Positions 25,634 to 34,245 of a stretch of 43,037 nucleotides of DNA are shown here, piece after piece. The notes under the pieces are model-generated. The model was not told where the DNA came from. It made no database searches and saw only the letters and a program-made list of their open reading frames with translations. This stretch comes from JBKEAJ01 sp047972135 (lineage in GTDB: Bacteria; Bacteroidota; Bacteroidia; Bacteroidales; Prolixibacteraceae): assembly GCA_047972135.1 (NCBI GenBank), contig JBKEAJ010000144.1, positions 1 through 43,037 on the forward strand. Direction: 5' to 3'. Position 1 is the first letter of the stretch, and every line of letters begins with the position of its first letter. Made by a program: the position numbers and the translations under genes.

Positions 25634-25984
25634 CTATAATGACTCCTTTGCGTCTTCAAGCATTCTCTTTATCTTGTTCAATATTATTAAAACTTCTTGT
25701 TTCTTGCCATATTCCGTCATCTCATCGCCCGACTGTAACGCCGTGTTAACCCCTTTTAGCGACATGCCTTTAGTGTTTACCAGATAATATATCTGCTTCA
25801 ACATCTCCATATTCTGTGGTGTGAAAAAACGTGTACCCTTCCCGTTTTTGTAAGGCTTTAGCATCGGTATCTCTTTCTCCCAATGACGAATGGCAGTAAC
25901 GTTCATTTCAAACATCTCTGCCACTTCTCCTATTGAATAATGATGCCTTGCGGAATCTATTTCTATTTTCGACAAATCAACCAT
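25634..25984 (-). CDS. MerR family transcriptional regulator
   Basis: A 116-residue regulator from the ATG at 25984, which overlaps the M23 gene by 8 bases; an upstream in-frame start at 26017 would add 11 residues without conservation. The MerR helix-turn-helix is YSIGEVAEMFEMNVTAIRHW followed by the wing (PYKNGKGTRFFTP). The C-terminal dimerisation helix contains no metal-binding cysteines, so it is unlikely to be a metal sensor. It is very likely co-transcribed with the M23 peptidase gene. Targets unknown; a link to envelope genes is a guess. Confidence 0.93.
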   Translation of the reverse strand: MVDLSKIEIDSARHHYSIGEVAEMFEMNVTAIRHWEKEIPMLKPYKNGKGTRFFTPQNMEMLKQIYYLVNTKGMSLKGVNTALQSGDEMTEYGKKQEVLIILNKIKRMLEDAKESL

Positions 25985-26960
25985 GTGGCTGCATACTTGC
26001 TTTCTCTTCTTCTGCAACCCTATTAACCAGTTGCATATACTGATCTTGATCTAAATCCTTGAAGAAATAAAAAGTCGGATCTACAGGATGGTCGTTTACC
26101 CTCACCTCGTAGTGCAAATGCGAACCTACCGAAGTCCCAGTATTACCAACACCCCCGATAAGCTCCCCTCTCTTTATGCGCTGACCAACTTTAACACCTA
26201 TTGTGTGAAGATGGGCATATCTCGTTTTATAACCAAAACCATGATCTATCACGATATTGTTACCATACCCCCCTTTATTATAGTTAGCTACTACCACTAC
26301 TCCTCCTCCAGTAGCATAAACAGGAGTACCCGTCCTAGCCGACAAATCAATACCCGTATGCATTTTCATTGTTTTATATACCGGATGGCGCCTATATCCA
26401 TATCCAGATGCAAAATTCCTGACATCATTAATTGCCAAAGGCTGAATCATAGGCATAGATTCCATTTTCTTCTGCTTGAGTAGTGCCAACTTCAAGAGCT
26501 CATCATATGACTTTTCTTGCACGTTGGCTTTGCTGTTTAAGTTGTCAACTCGCTTCATTAAATCTACCAACAAATCCGAATTTGAATAATCATTGAGATA
26601 CTCATACTTGTTCACACCTCCCGAACCACTCTCTCGCATAGACTCCGAAACTGGAGAAATATCGAGGAAAGTTCTATAAACATTATCATCCAACTCTTGC
26701 AAATCCGAATACTGCTTCTCCAACTCTTGAACCTTTGAATATATCTTGTCTAATTCCTTATTTGTTCTTTTCTGCTCTAGCTCCAAACCCGAGTTGGGAG
26801 TATAGATGTCTGTCAAATCCAAAACATACATAACAACTACCGCCAACACAATAATTCCTGCTGCTGACAATATAACCCGAAGCATCCTTTTTTTCTTACT
26901 CACCCTCACCTTTTCATACTCCAAGGTCTCCGGATTAAATATGTAGTTTCCTCTTGACAT
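25977..26960 (-). CDS. M23 family metallopeptidase (murein endopeptidase)
   Basis: A zinc peptidase that cuts peptidoglycan cross-links. The 327-residue protein has a short cytoplasmic N-terminus, one membrane helix (about 27-48), a coiled coil (about 60-100) and the M23/LytM domain at about 185-300. The zinc and catalytic residues are all present: H201 and D205 in HTGIDLSA, H250 in YAHLH, and H281-L-H283 in SHLHYEV. It is therefore likely an active enzyme. The start codon lies inside the alaS promoter region of the opposite strand. The MerR gene follows with an 8-base overlap. Confidence 0.95.
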   Translation of the reverse strand: MSRGNYIFNPETLEYEKVRVSKKKRMLRVILSAAGIIVLAVVVMYVLDLTDIYTPNSGLELEQKRTNKELDKIYSKVQELEKQYSDLQELDDNVYRTFLDISPVSESMRESGSGGVNKYEYLNDYSNSDLLVDLMKRVDNLNSKANVQEKSYDELLKLALLKQKKMESMPMIQPLAINDVRNFASGYGYRRHPVYKTMKMHTGIDLSARTGTPVYATGGGVVVVANYNKGGYGNNIVIDHGFGYKTRYAHLHTIGVKVGQRIKRGELIGGVGNTGTSVGSHLHYEVRVNDHPVDPTFYFFKDLDQDQYMQLVNRVAEEEKASMQPHG

Positions 26961-26983
26961 ATCAATTTTTAATTATACTTTTG
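26953..26983 (+). promoter_or_regulatory. Promoter of alaS
   Basis: CTTG at 26953-26956, then 19 bases, then TACTTTTG at 26976-26983, a close match to the Bacteroidetes TTTG-N19-TAnnTTTG form. The -33 part overlaps the M23 start codon on the other strand. The predicted mRNA start near 26990 gives alaS a leader of about 90 bases. Confidence 0.6.
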
Positions 26984-27005
26984 TACCTCATTTGATAGCA
27001 TAGCA

Positions 27006-27035
27006 CAAATATCGGTACTACAATAATGATGCAAA
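27006..27035 (-). promoter_or_regulatory. Promoter of the M23-MerR operon
   Basis: On the minus strand TTTG (27035-27032), 18 bases, then GATATTTG (27013-27006), seven of eight to TAnnTTTG when n is counted as free. The predicted start is near 26998, about 38 bases ahead of the M23 start. It faces the alaS promoter, so the two transcripts overlap. Confidence 0.5.
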
Positions 27036-27078
27036 TATATGTCTTTTGAACAAATGACAAAAGAAATTGTTGAAAAAA

Positions 27079-29697
27079 ATGGAATCAAAAGCAATTAGAG
27101 ACACCTTTTTTGATTTTTTAAGAACGAAAAATCACCAGATTGTCAATTCAGCACCAATGGTTCTGAAAAATGACCCTACCCTAATGTTTACCAATGCTGG
27201 CATGAACCAGTTTAAGGATATTTTCCTAGGTAACGAACAAATTAAGTATAAAAGAGTTGCCGATTCGCAAAAATGCCTAAGAGTGTCGGGTAAACATAAT
27301 GACCTTGAGGAAGTTGGATTAGACACCTATCATCATACAATGTTCGAGATGCTAGGCAACTGGTCGTTTGGCGACTACTTTAAAAATGAGGCTATTAGCT
27401 TCGCGTGGGAGTTCATTGTTAATATAATGAAAGTCGACTCTGAAAGGCTATATGCAACTATATTTGAGGGAGATACAAAGGACAATGTACCCAAAGATGA
27501 AGAGGCTCAAAAATATTGGGAAAAATTCCTCCCTAAACAACGAGTTCTCACCGGAAATAAAAAAGATAATTTTTGGGAGATGGGCGAAACTGGTCCTTGC
27601 GGTCCGTGCTCGGAATTACATATAGATCTGAGAGACGAAGCAGAACGAAAAAAGATTGATGGGGCAACTCTTGTCAATAAAGACCACCCCCTCGTAATCG
27701 AAATATGGAATCTGGTATTCATACAATTCAACAGAAAAGCAGACGGCTCACTAGTGGAACTACCTGCAAAACACGTTGATACAGGCATGGGCTTTGAAAG
27801 GCTATGCATGGTCGTACAGGGTAAAAAATCAAATTACGACACCGACCTATTCCAAGGTATAATCGGAAAAATATCACAGCTATGTAATATAAAATATGGA
27901 GAGAGTGAAAAAACTGACATTGCAATGCGTGTAATTGCCGACCACTTGCGAGCCGTAGCATTTGCAATCGCCGACGGTCAGCTCCCCTCCAACAACAAGG
28001 CGGGATACGTTATACGAAGAATATTAAGAAGAGCAGTGAGATACGGCTACACATTCCTCGACTTTAAAGAAGCCTTTATACATAAATTAATTGAGGAATT
28101 AGTCAAATCTTTAGGATACCACTTCACCGAACTAAAGTCGCAACAAAACCTTATTGAACAAGTTATAAAAGAAGAAGAAGAATCCTTTTTGAGAACCCTG
28201 TCAAAAGGCATAAACCTCATCAACGAGCTTATTGATAATAGTAAATCTAAGGTTATCAGTGGAGAAGATGCTTTTACCTTATACGACACTTTCGGGTTTC
28301 CGTTCGACCTTACTCAACTGATTGCAAAAGAAAACGGATTTAGTGTGGACGAAAATGTCTTTAACACCGAACTGCAAAAACAAAAAGAACGCTCAAAATC
28401 TAGCGCCTCACAAGAAACAAGCGACTGGACAGAACTAAAGCAGACAAGCGATATAGAATTTATCGGATATGACAACACCTGCTTTGACTCCAACATTGTG
28501 AAATACAGGAAAGTCTCACAAAAAGGAAAAGACCTATACCATATAGTATTAGATAAAACTCCATTCTACGCAGAATCGGGAGGACAAGTTGGCGACACTG
28601 GCTACATCGAAGCTGAGGGTAAAAAAATCAGCATCATCGACACCCAAAAAGAAAATAATCTTATAATTCACATAACAAAGGAACTGCCAAAAAATACAAA
28701 TACGACTTTCAAGGCGGTGGTAAACACCGAGCGCAGACTGCTTATTGCCCGCAACCACACGGCTACTCACCTACTCGACCACGCCCTGATAGAAGTGCTA
28801 GGCAAACATGTGGAACAAAAAGGCTCTTATGTAAATGACAAACACGTCAGATTCGATTTCTCTCATTTCCATAAACTTACTGACGACGAAATTCAGAAAA
28901 TTGAACAAAACATAAATGAGCAAATCAGAAATAACTCGGCACGGCAGGAGTTTCGCAACATGAGCTTCGAGGAGGCACAGAAAATGGGTGCTATCGCTCT
29001 GTTTGGTGAGAAATATGGAGAGTCAGTGAGAGTAATTCAGTATGGCGACTCTATTGAACTATGCGGTGGCACTCACGCCGACAGCACCGGAGAAATAGGC
29101 TTTGTGAAAATAATATCCGAATCGTCAATTTCCGCAGGTGTGCGCCGTGTGGAAATGGTAAGCGGAGCAAAGGCAGAAGAATATTGCCAAACTTTCCAAA
29201 ACGAAATAAGAGAACTCAAAACTATAATCAAGTCCAACAACCTACCAAAGAGTATTGAAGACATGCAAAAAGAACTGCATACCTTAAAGTCTAAAATCGA
29301 GTCTTTTGAACAAAAAGAGGCATCGAATGCGAAAAAGACCTTAGCAGAAAGTGCTAAAGATTTGGGAGGTATAAAACTAATAAGTAAACATCTGACAAAA
29401 GACTCTATGACGGGGCAGCAACTTAAAGATATTTGCTTCCAACTAAAATCGGAAGTTGAGGACTCGGCGATAGTGTTGGGAATATCAAACGACGGCAAAC
29501 CGACATTGTACATTGCCTTCCACGACAATCTTGTGAAAGACAAAAAACTACACGCAGGGAACATCGTGAGAGATGCCGCTAAGGAAATAAACGGCGGCGG
29601 TGGCGGTCAGCCATTCTTTGCATCAGCAGGAGGAAAAAATCCCGACGGCATAGACAAAGCAATAGATAAGGCAATAGAATTAATACAAAAAGTTTAG
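27079..29697 (+). CDS. alaS: Alanine-tRNA ligase
   Basis: AlaRS charges tRNA-Ala and edits mischarged serine and glycine. The start is ATG at 27079 (MESKAIRDTFFDFL); a TTG 12 bases upstream is also in frame but not needed. The 872-residue protein has all domains: the class II core with PTLMFTNAGMNQFKD and the motif WEMGETGPCGPCSE, the editing domain with the zinc motifs HTATHLLDHAL and ELCGGTHADSTGEIG, and a C-terminal coiled coil and C-Ala (DHA domain with GGGGGQPFFASAGGK). It is transcribed alone from its own promoter, divergent from the M23 gene. Confidence 0.98.
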   Translation: MESKAIRDTFFDFLRTKNHQIVNSAPMVLKNDPTLMFTNAGMNQFKDIFLGNEQIKYKRVADSQKCLRVSGKHNDLEEVGLDTYHHTMFEMLGNWSFGDYFKNEAISFAWEFIVNIMKVDSERLYATIFEGDTKDNVPKDEEAQKYWEKFLPKQRVLTGNKKDNFWEMGETGPCGPCSELHIDLRDEAERKKIDGATLVNKDHPLVIEIWNLVFIQFNRKADGSLVELPAKHVDTGMGFERLCMVVQGKKSNYDTDLFQGIIGKISQLCNIKYGESEKTDIAMRVIADHLRAVAFAIADGQLPSNNKAGYVIRRILRRAVRYGYTFLDFKEAFIHKLIEELVKSLGYHFTELKSQQNLIEQVIKEEEESFLRTLSKGINLINELIDNSKSKVISGEDAFTLYDTFGFPFDLTQLIAKENGFSVDENVFNTELQKQKERSKSSASQETSDWTELKQTSDIEFIGYDNTCFDSNIVKYRKVSQKGKDLYHIVLDKTPFYAESGGQVGDTGYIEAEGKKISIIDTQKENNLIIHITKELPKNTNTTFKAVVNTERRLLIARNHTATHLLDHALIEVLGKHVEQKGSYVNDKHVRFDFSHFHKLTDDEIQKIEQNINEQIRNNSARQEFRNMSFEEAQKMGAIALFGEKYGESVRVIQYGDSIELCGGTHADSTGEIGFVKIISESSISAGVRRVEMVSGAKAEEYCQTFQNEIRELKTIIKSNNLPKSIEDMQKELHTLKSKIESFEQKEASNAKKTLAESAKDLGGIKLISKHLTKDSMTGQQLKDICFQLKSEVEDSAIVLGISNDGKPTLYIAFHDNLVKDKKLHAGNIVRDAAKEINGGGGGQPFFASAGGKNPDGIDKAIDKAIELIQKV

Positions 29698-29715
29698 AGT
29701 TTAGACCTAAACAGA

Positions 29716-29741
29716 TTGCCACGCTAACGCTAGCAATGACG
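29716..29741. repeat. Dispersed repeat module A, second copy
   Basis: TTGCCACGCTAACGCTAGCA and the following six bases; 24 of 26 match the reverse strand of 9711-9736. It lies 19 bases after the alaS stop in the 132-base spacer before mnmA. Further along, 29781-29810 resembles the reverse strand of 10782-10810 (exact core TGGCTGTTAGTCC). Confidence 0.75.
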
Positions 29742-29829
29742 ACAAATATGGACATAATGTAAGGGCAAAACTTTTCTGCCTGGCTGTTAGTCCGACATCC
29801 AGAAATCTAAGAATCTGAAATATAAACAC

Positions 29830-31011
29830 ATGAACAAAGTTGTCGTAGGAATATCGGGAGGTGTAGACTCGTCGGTGGCAGCAATACTCCTAAAGGAGCA
29901 AGGCTACGATGTTGAGGGGCTTTTCATGATTAACTGGAAAGATAACAACGAAGGTGTTCTTACTAGCAGATGCACTTGGGAGGATGACCTCGACATTGCC
30001 AACATTGTTGCCAAACAGCTTGATATTAAACTACATGTGGTGGATTTCTCCGAAGAGTATAAAAAGCGAGTGGTCGATTATCTGTTTGCCGAGTATGAAG
30101 CAGGACGCACACCAAATCCCGACATACTCTGCAACCGAGAAGTAAAATTCGACGTGCTATACGAGAAAGCAAAGGAGCTTGGTGCAGACTTTGTAGCAAC
30201 AGGACACTATTGCAGAAAAACAAGCAAAACCATCGATGGCAAAACCTACCATCAACTATTGGCAGGAGAAGACAAAAACAAAGACCAAAGCTACTTCTTA
30301 TGCCAATTAAGTCAGCTTCAACTCTCGCAAGCCCTATTTCCAATCGGACATCTCACAAAACCCGAAGTGAGGGAACTTGCTGCAAAGCACGGGCTTTCGA
30401 CCGCTCAACGAAAAGATAGTCAGGGAATTTGCTTTATCGGAAAAGTCGACCTGCCTACTTTTCTGCAACAAAAACTCAGCACAAACAAGGGAAATGTTAT
30501 AGAAATACCGGCTGACTTTGCAGAGAAAAAACAGCTCGGAGAATTTTGTGAAGAGAATATTAAAAAGTTCTGTTCTGCATTTCCATACAAGCCTTGGAAT
30601 GGCAAAATAATCGGCGAACATAATGGCGCACACTTCTACACCATCGGACAACGCAAAGGGCTGAACATCGGCGGACACAAAGCACCATTATTCATAATTG
30701 CCACCGATGCTAAAAGAAATATTATATACGTCGGAGAAGGAGAAAACCACAAAGGGCTGTATCGTCAAGGTCTGTTTATTCATAAGGAAAACGTACATCT
30801 AGTCAGACCCGACCATACAATAAAGATTGACGGCAATAGAAAATACTTGGCGAGAGTCCGCTACCGGCAAGCTCTCGAAGCTGTAAGGATATTCTCAAAA
30901 GAAGACGGATACTACCTCGTGTTCGACAGACCACAACGAGGCATCGCCTCCGGACAATTTGCTGCTTGGTATGATGGTGACGAGCTAATCGGCTCGGGGG
31001 TAATAGACTAG
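29830..31011 (+). CDS. mnmA: tRNA-specific 2-thiouridylase
   Basis: MnmA puts sulfur on U34 of tRNAs for Lys, Glu and Gln. The ATP pyrophosphatase loop SGGVDSS is at 9-15, the two catalytic cysteines are C101 (in CNREVKF) and C201 (in DSQGICFIG), and the central beta-barrel and C-terminal domains follow, with IGQRKGLNIGG and the ending FAAWYDGDELIGSGVI. The 393 residues is slightly longer than the usual 360-370. It stands alone after a spacer that carries dispersed repeats. Confidence 0.97.
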   Translation: MNKVVVGISGGVDSSVAAILLKEQGYDVEGLFMINWKDNNEGVLTSRCTWEDDLDIANIVAKQLDIKLHVVDFSEEYKKRVVDYLFAEYEAGRTPNPDILCNREVKFDVLYEKAKELGADFVATGHYCRKTSKTIDGKTYHQLLAGEDKNKDQSYFLCQLSQLQLSQALFPIGHLTKPEVRELAAKHGLSTAQRKDSQGICFIGKVDLPTFLQQKLSTNKGNVIEIPADFAEKKQLGEFCEENIKKFCSAFPYKPWNGKIIGEHNGAHFYTIGQRKGLNIGGHKAPLFIIATDAKRNIIYVGEGENHKGLYRQGLFIHKENVHLVRPDHTIKIDGNRKYLARVRYRQALEAVRIFSKEDGYYLVFDRPQRGIASGQFAAWYDGDELIGSGVID

Positions 31012-31037
31012 AGCCCGTCTATAAAGTCCAATATCTA

Positions 31038-32408
31038 TTATGTTATCCACCTTTTGAAGTTTCTCCAATTCAGTTTTACTCCCCTTGAAAGTATGGTTGC
31101 CCTATACACCCTAGAAGTGAAATACTGAATGGCAAGACATGTTACTATAAGTATGGACAGACTTATCAGTATCTCATATATCGGAGTATCAAAAGCCATA
31201 CGGCTCATCATACACATGGGCGAGGTAAGCGGAAAATAAGAAACAAAGGTGGCAACAGCTCCGTCAGGGTTCATCATCACAACTTGCAACATCATCATCG
31301 ACAGTATCATAGGCGACATGACAACAAGATTGTACTGCCCCATCTGCTCCGGACTGTCAGAGATTGCCCCTATCATCGCATAAAGAGAGCTAAACATCAG
31401 AAAACCAAATATTAAAAACAAAAAACCAAAACCCAATATCTTAAACCAATTAATACTCAAAAATTGATTTATCATCTTGGAAATGTCATCTGCGGGAGTA
31501 CTTGCCTTCGCAGTCATATCCGCTCCTGCCATCCCGCCATCTGTAATATGCTGACCAAGCTGCTCCGTAGGATTTTGAAAATCAGTATTTACTCCCATTG
31601 TAGGCAAAATAGTTGCACTGCCAACAGTCATAAATAGTACGCCTATCGTTGCCCAAACCGCTATCTGCGTCAATCCTACCAAACTCACTCCCACAATCTT
31701 GCCCATCAGCAACTGAAAAGGACGAACCGATGCCAAGATAAGCTCAACAATTTTATTGCTCTTCTCCTCTAAAACCGACTGCCCCACCATGCTGCCATAC
31801 ATCTGAACAAGCATAAACATAAATATCCCCAACAAGTAACCCAAAAATGAAAGTGCCTCAGCAAAACTATCTGCCTTAGTATCACCACTTTCCGTAACCT
31901 TGACGTTGTTGGACTTTATTTTTACCTGAGTAGCATAAAATTCTGCCATCAAACTCTCATCACCAACACGTTCAGCCAAACGTTGCTCCTTGTTATTGGA
32001 AACCAAATCTCCTATTGCTGACTCTATCCTGCTGACAACTGACATATTGGGATTCTTGGAATAGACTACAGATATGGATTTTCTGTCTTCTACATCAGCA
32101 GGTATCTGAACCAACACAGAATAAGCCCCTACATTTTGCTTCAATGCTTCTACTGCCTTGCTGTACTCCGACTCCTCCATAAAAACGTACTTCGTACTTT
32201 CACTGCTCTTCAGCACCGTTTCTATACCGCCGTATTGATCGTTCACACCCACAGAAACATCCTCGTTGTCGTTTATCGTCATCAACAGAAATACAACACC
32301 AATAATTATCAGCGGAAAAAGAGGTACTAATATCGTCGATATAATAAAATTTCTACTCTTTATCCTCGACAAATACTCTCTCTGTATGACTATTCCAAGC
32401 TTATTCAT
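31038..32408 (-). CDS. ABC-2 type transporter permease (NatB-like)
   Basis: A 456-residue membrane protein with one helix near the N-terminus (21-43), an extracytoplasmic domain of about 140 residues, and a C-terminal bundle of five to six helices (about 180-440). This is the NatB/ABC2_membrane_3 layout. The partner ATPase gene is immediately upstream with an 8-base overlap, so the pair forms one exporter. NatAB of Bacillus extrudes sodium; most relatives export unknown compounds, so the substrate is open. The gene converges on mnmA with 26 bases between stops. Confidence 0.93.
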   Translation of the reverse strand: MNKLGIVIQREYLSRIKSRNFIISTILVPLFPLIIIGVVFLLMTINDNEDVSVGVNDQYGGIETVLKSSESTKYVFMEESEYSKAVEALKQNVGAYSVLVQIPADVEDRKSISVVYSKNPNMSVVSRIESAIGDLVSNNKEQRLAERVGDESLMAEFYATQVKIKSNNVKVTESGDTKADSFAEALSFLGYLLGIFMFMLVQMYGSMVGQSVLEEKSNKIVELILASVRPFQLLMGKIVGVSLVGLTQIAVWATIGVLFMTVGSATILPTMGVNTDFQNPTEQLGQHITDGGMAGADMTAKASTPADDISKMINQFLSINWFKILGFGFLFLIFGFLMFSSLYAMIGAISDSPEQMGQYNLVVMSPMILSMMMLQVVMMNPDGAVATFVSYFPLTSPMCMMSRMAFDTPIYEILISLSILIVTCLAIQYFTSRVYRATILSRGVKLNWRNFKRWIT

Positions 32409-33357
32409 CAGTATTGTTTGTTGTGTTAATACTCCGTTCGCCTACAATCTTCATAAATATCTCATGCATAGACGGCAACACTTCTTCAAAAGATTGCAAA
32501 TCGCCCACACCATTGTTCACAAACGCCAAAAAGGACATCTTGTCAATCTCTTCAGTAGCAGTGAGCATTATGCTATAATGCCTATCTCGACATCGTGCCT
32601 CCAATACATTTATCCCCTCAGGAAAAACAAAATTGTCAAAAGATGAGAAACTATCCGAACATTTGCCACGAAGAGTGTACTTACCTTCCTTAAACTGCTC
32701 CTTCACCGCTGCTATACTGCCATCTAGGACTTTCTTGGAATTGTTGATAAGCACTACCTCGTCGCATACTTCCTCGACAGATGCCATGTTGTGGGTGGAA
32801 AATATTATAGTAGCGCCCTCGTTGCGCATACGCAGTATCTCACTTTTTAGCAACTCTACATTAATAGGATCAAAACCGCTAAACGGCTCGTCAAAAATCA
32901 GCAACTCTGGTTTATGGATAATAGTCGAAATAAACTGCACCTTCTGCTGCATTCCCTTCGACAACTCTTTCAGCTTCTTGTTGCGCCAATCATTCAATCC
33001 AAACTTGTCAAACCAAAAATCAATACCTTGTTTTGCCTCTGCGCTAGTCAGGTCTTTCAGCCGAGCTAAATACATCAACTGATCAATAACTTTCATCTTC
33101 TGATAAAGTCCGCGCTCCTCTGGCAGATAACCAATCTTGCGAGTCGTATCAAAATCCATCGCCTCTCCGTCCAACAATATATCGCCCGCATCGGCATACA
33201 ATATTTTGTTTATAATGCGGATTAATGTTGACTTCCCTGCTCCATTTGGTCCTAACAAGCCCAACACACGCCCCCTCTCCAAAGACAGGCTGACATCGTC
33301 TAATGCTTTGTGATTAATGTAGGTCTTGCTTACATTTTTGACTTCTAAGTATGACAT
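32401..33357 (-). CDS. ABC transporter ATP-binding protein (NatA-like)
   Basis: A 318-residue ATPase with Walker A GPNGAGKS (36-43), signature LSKGMQQK (132-139), Walker B LLIFDEP (152-158) and H189 in the switch region. The C-terminal 90 residues form the extra domain often seen in ABC-2 exporter ATPases. The order ATPase then permease with an 8-base overlap indicates coupled translation. A TACCTTTG box at 33442-33449 is the likely promoter. Substrate not known. Confidence 0.95.
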   Translation of the reverse strand: MSYLEVKNVSKTYINHKALDDVSLSLERGRVLGLLGPNGAGKSTLIRIINKILYADAGDILLDGEAMDFDTTRKIGYLPEERGLYQKMKVIDQLMYLARLKDLTSAEAKQGIDFWFDKFGLNDWRNKKLKELSKGMQQKVQFISTIIHKPELLIFDEPFSGFDPINVELLKSEILRMRNEGATIIFSTHNMASVEEVCDEVVLINNSKKVLDGSIAAVKEQFKEGKYTLRGKCSDSFSSFDNFVFPEGINVLEARCRDRHYSIMLTATEEIDKMSFLAFVNNGVGDLQSFEEVLPSMHEIFMKIVGERSINTTNNTDE

Positions 33358-33441
33358 TTATTTTTTGCCCTTGATATATTTAATTAGATTGTAGACCTCA
33401 GAATGCGTATTAAATTTCTACCACTACTTGTGCACATTTTA

Positions 33442-33449
33442 CAAAGGTA
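33442..33449 (-). promoter_or_regulatory. Putative -7 box of the ABC exporter operon
   Basis: The minus strand reads TACCTTTG, perfect for TAnnTTTG, 84 bases before the ATPase start. No TTG is seen at the correct upstream spacing; the box lies just after the stop of a gene remnant. Confidence 0.4.
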
Positions 33450-33454
33450 GGAAA

Positions 33455-33718
33455 TTATTTTGATACCGCTGCTACTACTGATGCGCTCACTATTACAGAA
33501 ACAAGGATCGGGATAAAATCATCCCCTAGAAATGAATCATACTCCATTTCAACATTCTTATCAAAACGTCCCATGCACACTTGCAATACACTTGTCGTCA
33601 GCTTATCACAATCTTCAGCTGTAGCGACAACACGGTAATGATTGATAAGATCATCATACTTGTATTCGACCTTTAGGATTTTATGTCCTCCTACATAATA
33701 CGTCCAGCCATTTTCTTT
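33455..33718 (-). pseudogene. Gene remnant without a start codon
   Basis: The minus strand holds an open frame of 87 codons ending in TAA at 33455. It has no ATG, GTG or TTG start near its beginning and is bounded upstream by an in-frame TAA at 33719-33721. The product reads KENGWTYYVGGHKILKVEYK, then a mixed region, and ends with the hydrophobic stretch FIPILVSVIVSASVVAAVS, a possible C-terminal membrane anchor. The amino acid mix and the tail look like a real protein end rather than chance. I do not recognise the family. Most likely it is the decayed 3' end of a gene whose 5' part has been lost, in a spacer otherwise filled with dispersed repeats; a frameshift is an alternative. Confidence 0.5.
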
Positions 33719-33768
33719 TTAGATATTTGAATTTTCTTCTAAACCCTAAACGATTAAACTTTAAACAA

Positions 33769-33871
33769 GGCTGCTCGCTTATAGCCTAAAGCCAACGGCG
33801 TACAGCATTTTAAACCTTATGCGTTTGCCCTATTCTCGTATGTAAAGACTTGTTCTCATGGCTCGTTTCAT
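33769..33871. repeat. Dispersed repeat modules C and B, second copies
   Basis: 33769-33819 matches the reverse strand of 14720-14756 (CGCTTATAGCCTA and CAGCATTTTAAACCTTA) with a 14-base insertion between the halves. 33845-33871 matches 23590-23616 (GACTTGT, then CTCATGGCTCGTTTCAT). The rest of 33872-34094 is A/T-rich and holds nothing I can name. Confidence 0.75.
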
Positions 33872-34094
33872 AATACTAAATTTTAATTGATCGTACTCTA
33901 TTAGATAGGCTTTTCCGAATCTGCCTAAAGCTTCAGTTACAATTGTAATAATATCCAAATTTTAACCGTTAAAAAACACGAAAAATTAATATCATAATCT
34001 CTTTTCAGTGCAAGGAATATAATTTTATCGACTTTACGAATCCAAATATTCAAAAAATCACATAAAGAAAAGAACTCTAATATTTCAGAATCTC

Positions 34095-34112
34095 CGCATT
34101 TAAATAAATGCG
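34095..34112. promoter_or_regulatory. Inverted repeat upstream of exbB (distal)
   Basis: Perfect arms CGCATTTA and TAAATGCG with a 2-base centre, about 40 bases before the -33 element of exbB. Possible regulator binding site. Confidence 0.35.
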
Positions 34113-34126
34113 CCAAATGACACGCA

Positions 34127-34147
34127 TATTAACACCACCTGTTAATA
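34127..34147. promoter_or_regulatory. Operator-like dyad just upstream of the exbB promoter
   Basis: Perfect arms TATTAACA and TGTTAATA with 5 bases between, ending 5 bases before the -33 TTTG. The size and place fit a dimeric activator site. Confidence 0.45.
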
Positions 34148-34152
34148 ACTTG

Positions 34153-34185
34153 TTTGTTGTTGTTGACATCTTTAAGATACCTTTG
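34153..34185 (+). promoter_or_regulatory. Promoter of the exbB-exbD-tonB operon
   Basis: TTTG at 34153-34156 (with overlapping TTG repeats), then TACCTTTG at 34178-34185; the spacing is 21 from TTTG or 18 from the next TTG. The leader to the exbB ATG is about 55 bases. Confidence 0.65.
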
Positions 34186-34245
34186 TGTTTGATGCAAAGA
34201 AATAAAGAGATAAACCATACGTTGATAAAATAAAAAGAATAGAAT

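Noticed and set aside
27067..27078. TTG start for alaS upstream of ATG 27079
   Set aside because: The ATG gives the standard MESKAIRDTFFDFL start; the four extra codons have no support.
29073..29564. Minus-strand frame of 163 codons in alaS
   Set aside because: Antisense shadow of the conserved alaS C-terminal region.
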